From positions 62,001 to 126,000 of the forward strand of contig JBAMDO010000126.1 of assembly GCA_037074765.1 (NCBI GenBank): a stretch of 64,000 bases of DNA, in the 5' to 3' direction. Shown in pieces: positions 50,001-59,091 of the stretch. A program made the translations under genes and the position numbers. Within the stretch, counting starts at the first letter, position 1. The number at the start of each line of letters is the position of its first letter. Source of the stretch: Mansonella perstans. Taxonomy: Eukaryota; Nematoda; Chromadorea; Rhabditida; Onchocercidae. The notes below the pieces were generated by a model. The model had not been told where the DNA came from and ran no database searches. It saw only the letters and a program-made list of their open reading frames with translations.

Positions 50001-51200
50001 CTGTATCAATGAGAAAACTGCGCATGGCATCAATAGGCGGAACATCATGCTGTGGCTCCTCCGTGCGACGTGAATGTGATCGTGTGATGCGGGGACTAAT
50101 GCTATTACTTGATGACGCTGTCATCAAGACTTCACGTGATGAACATTCCACAGTTTTCGAATCTGTAATCCTCATGTAAATTAATACTTCTAAGTAAATT
50201 ATTTAACTGTTTAACTTTCGATTTTGTAATCCAGGCTAGATAAGATTAGCAGTGACCAAATTTGCACTGATGCATTGTAATCGCATTTCTTTTGTGCACA
50301 TGACTACTATAGATCACTACAAAATGATCCGAGTTCCAAAAAAGTTACTGCTGATTCTCTTTTGACAGATTATGCAATTATTAACAGAGATTTTAGCATT
50401 AGCACCCGGAAGTAAAGCACCGTAAATTTTATGATGCTGGCCTACTTATATTTTAGAAAAAAATAAAACCCTTGTCATGGGGAGAGCCTTGGTTGCTATC
50501 TGATTTTTCTAGCGAGCCGCCAGCTACCAAACGATCAAAAGTAAAATCTGGATCTCCATCTTCATTCGCTACCGTATTATTACTTGGTCTGTAAAATGAC
50601 AACCAAATATTATAGCAAAATCTATGATATCTTACTCTTTTCAACTTACATTGAACATTGATATATATCACGTTTCTTTTATGCACGTGACTACTAAATG
50701 TTCCGTATATGAAGAGATTGATTTTTATTCGGTATATGAAGACAGTGACTTTGGAAAAATCACAACTACTCATACTACAAACTGGCATGAAATTGCATCC
50801 CTCTGAAATAGAAAGTATCAAACAATAGTAAACCTACCGATTCTTAAGCTCTGTGGCGCACACGGCTGTAGGATGTACAAGCTGATCGTGATGTTCTATT
50901 ACAATTGAATCATCAATTTCCATTGGATCTATACCATCACTATCATTACATACTTGTGTTTCAATAGCCCTCAGTAGATCCCAATTCAACGATGCTAGTG
51001 TTGCTAATGCCATCTGTTCATCTTGAATATTTGTGACTTCCTGAAATAGAGACTCCATTCTTTAAGAAGAATCAAATAATATGATAGTATATTTTAATAG
51101 ATTGAAAAGTAACTAATACAGTGAATATTACAAAGTCAACCTGGAACTGACGCAGCATATTAGCTTGATCGCTAGTGAGTACATCGAAATCTCCCATCAT
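47038..51200 (-). CDS. FAF1: FAS-associated factor 1 homologue (UBXN-3), UBA-UAS-UBX p97 adaptor
   Basis: FAF1/UBXN-3 links ubiquitinated clients to the p97/CDC-48 segregase, with roles in chromatin and replisome turnover. Exons: 51200-51141, 51040-50838, 50588-50470, 50162-49909, 49691-49594, 49212-49056, 48749-48604, 48371-48292, 48191-48086, 47938-47841, 47759-47607, 47422-47317, 47118-47038, about 553 residues. Domains: UBA at residues 5-60 (NIQDEQMALATLASLNWDLL); a low-complexity acidic linker; UAS at about 245-375 (RYGENHPPFYYGSLQVALRE, RRPLAVYLHNDRAVACNIFA, VLCSELVSSLLKGQFITWPW, FPLLVVIIKEKS); a charged helix (EYEQSLAQDRARQERLEREK); UBX at about 472-553 (VVRVRFPDGKMLLRRFRMSE, FVESKGYSLDTHRIW, YDLNRSLEDINWPVREQITV). 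The helix and UAS order match FAF1 better than FAF2, and no membrane hairpin is present. The two ubiquitin-like domains of FAF1 are absent. Phases agree across the exons except that the exon at 47938-47841 counted one base short, which I could not settle by eye. An acceptor at 51225 upstream of the ATG may be a trans-splice site. Confidence 0.92.
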
Positions 51201-51229
51201 TCCCTTTTTATTAAAATAAACGAACTGAA

Positions 51230-52290
51230 TGAAGAAAAATGAAGCGTTCACGAAATGAATAAGAAAAAAACAAACCGATAAATAAATAAATTGAGAATTA
51301 ATAACAAAAATGAGAATGAAATGGTTAATTCGAAAATAACATTGCAAAATATATATGCAAATTTCAGTTTTGAATGACCTCAAGAAGTTAGGATATCAAA
51401 AATTCCGTCACATAAAATATACATCCTTCTTTGTTAAGCCAATTAATATTAAGTCCAATTTAAATCTAGGCAAAAAAAATGCTGAAATAATTTCTTAATG
51501 ACATAATACAGAAGAATGTGAAAGCAATAAATGGACCGATAGAAATTTTACGCTACTGTTTTCCTACGAATCCGTGGCTTCTAACAACTGAATTGATGAT
51601 GATGATGATTACTATCCATTTCTAATCTCATATATTAAAGTAAAACAAACATATTTTAATGAAAATTTTCATAAAATAGAAGTGTAAAAATCATATAAAA
51701 GAGCATCCGGAAGGAAAAAACTGAACACAAAAATATTCAACTCTACCATCTTTACAAATTGATAACAAAAAGTGAATCACAAAAAATTTAAAACTCAGAG
51801 AGGTCATTTCAATCGATTTGATTTGACCTTCCTCTTAGCAAAGATGCACACATGCATATCCACTCACATGCACATATAGCTCTATGCCAGTCAGACGTTG
51901 TGCAAAATCGACATCTCACGCATCACGTTACTCCGAATTCTCAGAAGTGATATTTGCAAGGTGAAACAGGGATGAGCATTCCGGAATGAGTATTCCGACA
52001 AAATAAACAATCTTTCGTTTTCCGAAACAATTCCAGTTAGTGTATCTAGACATCCTCCAGATATCACTATTTTTCGGGTTTTTGAAACAAGGAAGGCATT
52101 GAACTGATCACCAATTTCTTTAATTCTAACTGAGCATTAATTATAATTAATTATTCTTTCATTAATTATAACCTGTCGGATGATTTGATAAAAAAATGTT
52201 AGCCGATAAAACTCATAAATAATTTTAATTTATATAAGAGCATTCATACGAACATATACATTTACATAACACTAAAGGTTTATACGAAAC
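51230..52290. other. intergenic upstream of FAF1
   Basis: No gene recognised. Includes a short GAT run at about 51597-51608. Confidence 0.5.
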
Positions 52291-52293
52291 TTC

Positions 52294-52387
52294 GAAAATC
52301 AAAAACTGTTCAGCTCCCGGAAATCAAAAACTGTTTAGCTCACGGAAATCAGAAACTCTTTAGCTCACCGGAAATCGAAAACTGGCC
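52294..52387. repeat. 26-bp tandem repeat, 3.6 units
   Basis: Units start at 52294, 52320, 52345 and 52371, each of the form GAAATCAAAAACTGTTTAGC followed by TCACG or TCACCG. Confidence 0.93.
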
Positions 52388-52399
52388 AACCTATTTAAC

Positions 52400-52875
52400 G
52401 TGTAATACTATGTGTTGGAAAAAAAACCGCAGCAACGTTTTGCACAATATTTTGATTTTAGTTATATTGAAAATATTGTTGCGTATTGCAATGTTCTCTG
52501 TTTCAAAGCAATGAACTGCAGTGACCGTTTCTCCGCGATGTGAGATGTGATCATGTTGTAGACATCTGAGGTTTTCTTGTTTATTACTACTGTCCAAGCT
52601 ACCATGTCCAGGGTAACAATGTAATCCTTTGTTTAAGAATCTACAAACATCTATCAATCTGTTATCCTTTGTTTGAACATTTTATCAATTGTTTATGACT
52701 ATAAAAGAGACGGAATCAATCACGATGCAGTATTTCTTTATTGTCGTCAACTGTTTTATTGTTTTTTCGAGTTGCCTAAAATTTACCCAAACGATTCAGT
52801 CTCTATCATTTGTCTGTACTGATTCCTACATCAATTCAACATTCAATTTCAAGAATTCCCTTCACAATAAATAAT
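52400..52875. repeat. repeat family A, segment 1, copy 1
   Basis: This is clearly related to 57270-57720. Shared blocks include TTTGTTTCAAAGCAATGA / TCTGTTTCAAAGCAATGA, CATTTTATCAATTGTTTATG / CATTTTATCAGTTGTTTATG, and GACTATAAAAGAGA / GACCACAAAAGAGA. The minus translations also align (CRFLNKGLHC and ARHLNKELHC), which may reflect a former coding sequence. No terminal repeats were found. Confidence 0.75.
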
Positions 52876-53314
52876 GATTTTTATTTCAAATAAGCTATGA
52901 CCATGTTCAGTTCTATTTACCATTTGTAATATTTGCCCTTTTTGCCATTCTGAATATTATATGTCTTTCAGAGAGCTTTAGGACTTCGGTGATAACGATA
53001 AAATAATGAATGAGGATAAGCTAAAGAAAGTATTACTAATCAAAGTACATAAGGCTATTTTATTTACCGAATATTAAAATTAATAGTAAAAAGCTGAATG
53101 GAAGAGCAGTATTGCGATTAAGTTGAGTTTATTCATTAAAATACATACATAATTTCGTCACTAATGGTCATTCTAAATACCTGAACTTCTAAGTATCTAG
53201 AACATCCTCACAAACTAAATCATTCTCGGATTTCTACAATCGAACTTTATTTGTTTGCTCTCATATATGTTGCTTCCGCTGTTTATCTCAAAAAGTAGCT
53301 CATTAGCAGCTCGT

Positions 53315-53490
53315 GATCCAAACTCATGCACAACTTTCAAACTATTGAAAGAAATATGTTTGAATTTAGCTATTAGTGCTAGACACACACTACATACACA
53401 CACACTACACACAGGATTTGGGAAAATATTAGGTGCCCATAAGATGAGCACTGGATGTGAATTGGAAAGAAATACAGGATTTCAAATTTG
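53315..53490. repeat. repeat family A, segment 2, copy 1
   Basis: Matches 56830-57000: TCATGCACAACTTTCAAACT / TCATGCACAACTTCTAAATT and TTGAATTTAGCTATTAGTGC / TTGAATTTAGCTATTAGAGT, with a later GGTGCCCATAAG / GGCGTTCATAAG. An imperfect ACAC tract (53381-53413) interrupts this copy. Confidence 0.75.
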
Positions 53491-53887
53491 TTGATGCGTT
53501 GAAAAACATAAAATCATGAAAAAAACAGTACAGCTCAATTAGATATGAAAGTTTGTTAGAATTTTCGGTTATCAGCTATTTTGTTTGTTAAGTCTGGCTA
53601 GCAATGAAATATTGCATTGGAGATTTATTTAATGATATTTTGAAACTGAAATTGCCTATGAAAAATAAGTAGCAAGAAAAACTGTCTGAAACAATTTTTC
53701 GTGTGCAATATACACTGAATGATATTCTTTATGATATGATACTACATGATATTCTTTCCGTTCCGCTGCCTTTTAAAGTGCAGTATTGTTGTTTTATTGC
53801 AAATATAACTTTTCATTCAATTTTGAAGTGCTGACGTGGAGGACCGCGCGACTAACGTGGGAGACTACGTGAAGTTTAATTGAATTA

Positions 53888-54441
53888 TTAAAGTACTGTA
53901 ATATTTGCTACTACTCTTGATTCTTCATCATCAGTAGCAAAAGCTTCATTCAAAAATGAAACGAAATTCGCAGGTTTCTCAGAACTTAGTCTGGCTATGT
54001 TCTATTGGACTTATAACTATTAGTTGTGTTGTATGTTTCGGCTGCAAATTTTAGGCATTCTTTAGGAGTGGAAATTTCTTCAGTTGCCTTTGAAATTCGT
54101 TCCAATATTCCGTACTGCAATAACGTTTCTTCAGCCGCAGAACTGACCTATAGCAATTTTGCTATTATTGACCAGTGAGAATATCCGTGCAGCAGAAATA
54201 TCTCAATTGACATATTTCCTTTTGATGTTTCGCAAATTAATTTTATCATTTTTTACCTTCTCCGGTAATAGAATAACCTGTTGCATGAAATGTTCATATT
54301 AATAAATATTCCACCATAGCATATCGTGTAAAACTTTGTCATTTCGGAGAAACTGAATGAAGTCGTCAGCAGAGAGATGACCACTCTCACTAATTGTCAC
54401 GACAATTCTAACTGTTTGCAACCGTTCGAAGTTCCTAGTTG
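53888..54441 (-). pseudogene. broken coding sequence of unknown family
   Basis: After an acceptor (TTTATTTCAG) the minus strand reads FERLQTVRIVVTISESGHLS, ADDFIQFLRNDKVLHDMLWW then a stop, resumes with YEHFMQQVILLPEKVKNDKI and meets another stop. It then shifts frame into SAAEETLLQYGILERISKAT and CLKFAAETYNTT, and finally, after stops and a shift, reads RLSSEKPANFVSFLNEAFAT to a terminal TAA at 53888. The peptide segments look like real protein (balanced composition, amphipathic helices) but are separated by stops and frameshifts without usable introns. I recognise no family. It could be a dead gene or part of a dead mobile element. Confidence 0.5.
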
Positions 54442-55485
54442 CTGAAATAAAAAATGCAGTGGGCATATGGCATTGACTTCAATTGTCCATAAATAAATTT
54501 TCATATTTTTAAACAATGGATTTCATAATATTTTTGATCAATGCGATCCTAAATAGAAATGACAGTAGCTGAAGAAAGGAAGAGAAATATTTACGGTAAC
54601 ATAAATATATGATTCATTTGGTAAGGAAATATAGGTCAAGCATTGTTCAAGTTAATGTTTGTGTCAGTTAATTAAATAGATCACTTATTTGAGTCTTTAC
54701 TAAATTCAGCTCAATTTTGTGTAAAGAATCATCGTTGCTACCAAAATAATAATTGTCATAGTGCTCGAAATCGAATTTAATTGACCGCTAAATACTACTG
54801 TCAAATGACAAATCAATGAGAAAATGTCAAAGATAAATAAGGACATGAGATGGGATTTCTTTCTAAACTGTTGGCATTGTTTACATAGCTGTCTTCTGAT
54901 TTCTATCTTTTTTAATTTTTAATATTTATGCTCCTTCTGTATCAGCTTTCTTGATCTCGATCATTTTATTTATTTCCGTGAAAAAAGTAAATAAATGTTG
55001 TGCTTATCAGTAAAAAGAAAGCGAAGTGAAAGAAAAATTATCAAGAGCTGAATTTTGGTTTGATTTGTTGATTTTTGCAGTGAAAAGCGGTGTTGTCGCA
55101 GTTTAACATTTTAGCCAAAACTCATAAATTCGAATTCCATAATAAACTTATTCTAGAAGTCGCCATCACTTATGGATCAGGAAATCTTATCTGTCACTTT
55201 TTTTTTTATAAATAAAGGCCAATATGAACACTACGATTGCATATGGCTGCTGGGGTCATTGCTGGCAATACCAAACTTCTTTTCTTTCGATGTCTGTAAA
55301 TAACTATTGTAGTTCTTATTCAGAAATATATTTACTTTATGTTCTTGCACCGCTTTTCACTAACGATTCATACTGTATATTTGTGGCAATTATGGGCGGC
55401 ATATAATCATTTTTTAGTTGCCATAAAGTGTTTTTAAATTTGGTGCTTTTGTCGTTTAATACAAAGATTAAAGATAATTTTAAGG

Positions 55486-55800
55486 CTAAAACATCCATAG
55501 TACTTCGGAAGAAGACTGCAAATAATTCAGCCGAAATTTGAGATAATTAACCTTAAGGCCAGTAAGAAATAATCTTGAAAGATTAAGACCGAAATTAGGT
55601 ACTAACTGTATCGGAATGCATATACGTAAGGGTATAAAAATAATTCCGGTGAAAATAAAGTATGCAAGTGGGATATGGTTGATTTGAAGAATGTCACTAA
55701 GTGAGCGCAATGCTATGAGTATATTGTTGACATTATGCAGATGCTTGGAATTATTATAAATCATACGAGTACAGTAACTGTTTTGAAGTTGATACTGAGA
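55486..55800 (-). pseudogene. Srsx-type chemoreceptor (GPCR) fragment
   Basis: An open frame on the minus strand contains [40 protein letters not shown] and [17 protein letters not shown]. This matches the nematode Srsx receptor pattern through TM2-TM3: ILIALxxxSDxLH, FTGxxxIPLxxC and the Cys-x3-Q-x2-PxFGxN block. Receptors of this class continue with G-I-D-R-L; here the equivalent is GLKVNYLK, so the TM3 end motif is damaged. The frame then stops, and no TM1 or TM4-7 exons were identified nearby. A relic or a divergent exon of an unannotated receptor are both possible. Confidence 0.6.
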
Positions 55801-55919
55801 TACGCAAAATTTTGCAAAATTTCTTGCATAAAATATTGTAAATCTCAATTGTGCACTTCATGTGAAAGTATACACTCTCAGGATGTTATGGAACTAATAA
55901 GAAAAAAAATCATACTCAA

Positions 55920-56570
55920 AGAAAAATAAAAAGACAAAACATAACAAAAAAAAGTGAAAAGATAAAAACAATTATTATAATCACTAAAATTTGATAAACT
56001 ACAGAAATAAGTTAACAAGGAAAAAACACCACTCAAAAAAATTAAAATAACAAAGTAAGAATATCAAATATGCATACCCAAAAATATATAACATAAATAA
56101 AGTACCCAAATATATTGTAATATAATTTTTCAAAGGATCTTACTCCAAAAAACTAAGACAGAACATAAAGATAGAAAAAAAAACTATAATAAAATAGATA
56201 GTAAAACAAGTTAAATACACTAAGAACTCAAAAAATTTTATTAACTTAAAAACAGAAAAAATCTTCAGTTTTGAAAAATAAAAGTTTGAAATTTAACCTA
56301 ATTTTACAAACCACTTTTTAAAATAATCATATCCTACACAACGATAACTATAAGTAGGAATATTCTTACTAATAGATCTTCAATATAATCCCACACTTAA
56401 AAACTCCTCAATAAACGAATCAGGCATAGGAGGCACATTTAAAATATAAGCACGACTATGACTATTATAAAAAGAAACAACTAAAAATCGAGAAATAAAA
56501 ACAGAATCAATTATTAAATAATTACATAACATAAAATCATCGCTCTCAATCCCTATCGTCCCTTCGTTTG
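55920..56570 (-). other. strand-asymmetric T-rich island, possible organelle-derived or foreign insertion
   Basis: Read on the minus strand this block is overwhelmingly T-rich with few C, unlike its neighbours. At 56570-56300 there is an open frame with T-ending codons (FMLCNYLIIDSVFISRFLVV, then YILNVPPMPDSFIEEF, FLSVGLY). It runs through the TGA at 56380 to a later TAA if TGA is read as Trp, adding YRCVGYDYFKKWFVKLG. That combination fits nematode mitochondrial coding strands, but I could not match a specific mitochondrial gene; a cox2-like alignment is only weak. The boundaries are approximate. Confidence 0.35.
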
Positions 56571-56829
56571 TCTGCTTTTTCCCTGAATTCATTTTGATTT
56601 TGCCGACTTTATGCAAAAATTCGGGCAATCATAGTTGCTTTGTACCATCTTGTTTCTTTATTGCATTCTGTACTGTTATCACTAATCAAATAATTTTATC
56701 GTGAATTGTAGCTACAAGTGAAGTGTTGCCAATGAAGTCAGTAAAAAACAGAAAAATGGACTTTAAACCAGAAACGCTTAAACTAATTCAAAATCATAAA
56801 TAGATTTTACACGTAACTCAATTTTTAAA

Positions 56830-57000
56830 TACAGTTCAAATTCATGCACAACTTCTAAATTATTGGAAAAAATATCTTTGAATTTAGCTATTAGAGTTAT
56901 AGAAAGACTCAAATCTAAACATAGATTTAGAAAAGCATCAGGCGTTCATAAGGAAACAGTGGGAAATTAGAAATAGGTACAAAATTTTAAAATTTCAAAA
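56830..57000. repeat. repeat family A, segment 2, copy 2
   Basis: Counterpart of 53315-53490, same orientation, but it precedes its segment 1 whereas in the other copy it follows. Confidence 0.75.
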
Positions 57001-57269
57001 AAAAATTCAAAAATTACGAAATTTCATATTTGCACGTCAAGATGAATGAAGCAATAATAAATGTAATTAATATATCTTGCAACTTTTTCTAGAAACCACT
57101 CATGCAACAATATTTATGATAGATTGAGAGTGATTGAGAAAAGTTTTGTGATGAAATGGGTATAAGAATTTCTTAAGTGCTCTATAAACTATTTCAAAAA
57201 TGCTTAAACAAATGTCTGAACTGAAGATTACTTTAGCAATCATTTTAAATTGTTTATATTTAAAAATAT

Positions 57270-57720
57270 TTGACTGATTAGATGAATGGTATGAAATGAC
57301 TTACTAATTTTCTGTAAATTTCTAACATTCTTTGTTTCAAAGCAATGACAGTATTTCTTTGGGATTTGGATAGATATATTAATGTTGTGAATATTTGAGG
57401 CTCTCCTCGTTCATTATCACTTTCTAGGCCAACTTGGCCGCGGGGACAGCGCTTATTATTGCAGTGTAATTCTTTGTTTAAGTGCCTAGCAATATCTACC
57501 TGCATGTAATCCTTTGCTTAAACATTTTATCAGTTGTTTATGACCACAAAAGAGATAGTTACGGTGCAATTTTTTTTTTTCATCATTTTAGCCATTCATT
57601 ATTTCTTGTTTTTCCTAAAGTTTCCTTAAAGTAACCAAATTACCAACGATTCAAGTGAATAGTTCAATTTTTGTTTAATGCTGATTATTACCTCAATTCA
57701 ATAAACATTAGGAGAATTTC
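57270..57720. repeat. repeat family A, segment 1, copy 2
   Basis: Counterpart of 52400-52875, same orientation, with a poly-T tract inserted at about 57570. Confidence 0.75.
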
Positions 57721-57729
57721 TTTCGTGAC

Positions 57730-59086
57730 ACTATGGGTCATTTGCAGTTAAATAAGTGGTCAACTTGGTTTATGATTTAATGATTACGATTAAAGTTTTA
57801 CGATTCGGTTAAATACCTTAATAAGGAACAATGAATAAAGGCTATTGTAACTGGAATCTCACTTAATTTATTGTTCATATAAAATTCATATGAATGGACA
57901 TCTTATTTATATTAACAGATGCTATCAAAACAAATAAAAATTAAATGGATCGAATAGTTCAAATCAAACGATGAAAAATAAACCATTGATAAATTCAAAT
58001 AAATTTTCTCTTTTTTCGCCTCATTTTCTTATTTTTCAAATTTCATTGTATGTTATTAATCCGACTGATCGATAAAATCTTATAGCTTTTATTCATTTCT
58101 ATCATTAACTATTTATTGTAATAGATGGAATTTTGCAATGTATGTGTGAAGATGATAAAAAACACATGTATTTATGAATTTGAATACGGTAGATTGAACA
58201 TAGCACAAAGTTAGCATAAATACTAAAAAAAGAATCACTCGGGATTCAAATTTTCATATTTGGTTTTTGTAAATAGCCGTACCGCCTTATTGAAATAACC
58301 AATAAAAGTGATGGGGCAATGGCTAATACATTGAATATGCTTGTATGGGTTGCCGGGATAATTGTTGTTGATTGATTTTTAAATTTAAATTTTATTTTCC
58401 AACAACTTTTTTCTCAAAATAGATTCATTATTACTATTGTTGCTTTTATTATTTTGATTATTTATGCATTATTGCTTTTTTATTTGTATTCAATTTATGT
58501 TTGGCTTAACAAATTAGCATTTAGATGTTTGATGGGAAAAATTATATCACTTTGAAATATTGCTTAATCTCTTTAAAAAATTAGTAGTTTCCAACCGTTG
58601 TTTTCCGAAAACTAAAATTTGAACTGCAAGGGACAGCAGTGGTGAGTTAAAAAAAAAACAAAAAAGAAAGAGACTGCTTTTTTTTCAAGAGTCTCACGTA
58701 CTTTGAAAGTTTAACTAGTATGTCGAAAATTTAGGTTAAAGTTTATTTTCAAATTAACAATATTTATTATTGTTGAACCTTATAATTTTTTTTGGAATAA
58801 AAAATGGTTCTTAATTAAGAAAACGCTTGAGAGTCACTAGTTTTTTTTTTGCTTCATGGAAAGTGTTTATAAACGGCTTTATTGATTTTTTGTGGTATTC
58901 CTATGGAACTATTGTAGATCAATTATTGCACTTGTTGAAAGTTTTACGCTGTTCTTTTTTAACTTTCTGACATCCGTACAGTATTGCTGCATTACTGGGT
59001 GCAACATTTTTACCGTACATCTTTATTTGCATGCAAGTATGACATTTAAATCTTTTGGAATTATGTTGTAATATAGAATGTGTTCT
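57730..59086. other. intergenic upstream of RCC1
   Basis: No gene recognised. The promoter of RCC1 presumably lies here, but no core element stands out. Confidence 0.45.
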
Positions 59087-59088
59087 AG
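59087..59088 (+). promoter_or_regulatory. probable SL trans-splice acceptor of RCC1
   Basis: TGTGTTCTAG ends 3 bases before the RCC1 ATG. No upstream coding exon is evident, as expected for a spliced-leader acceptor in a nematode. Confidence 0.5.
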
Positions 59089-59091
59089 GAA

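Noticed and set aside
38872..51200. INCENP, the 158-residue gene and FAF1 as one operon
   Set aside because: They share a strand, but spacing is several hundred bases to kilobases with a plus-strand relic between; nothing supports polycistronic transcription.
56300..56570. Firm call of a cox2 nuclear mitochondrial copy
   Set aside because: The alignment needs several gaps and lacks the Cu-binding Cys-x3-Cys; kept only as a low-confidence T-rich island.
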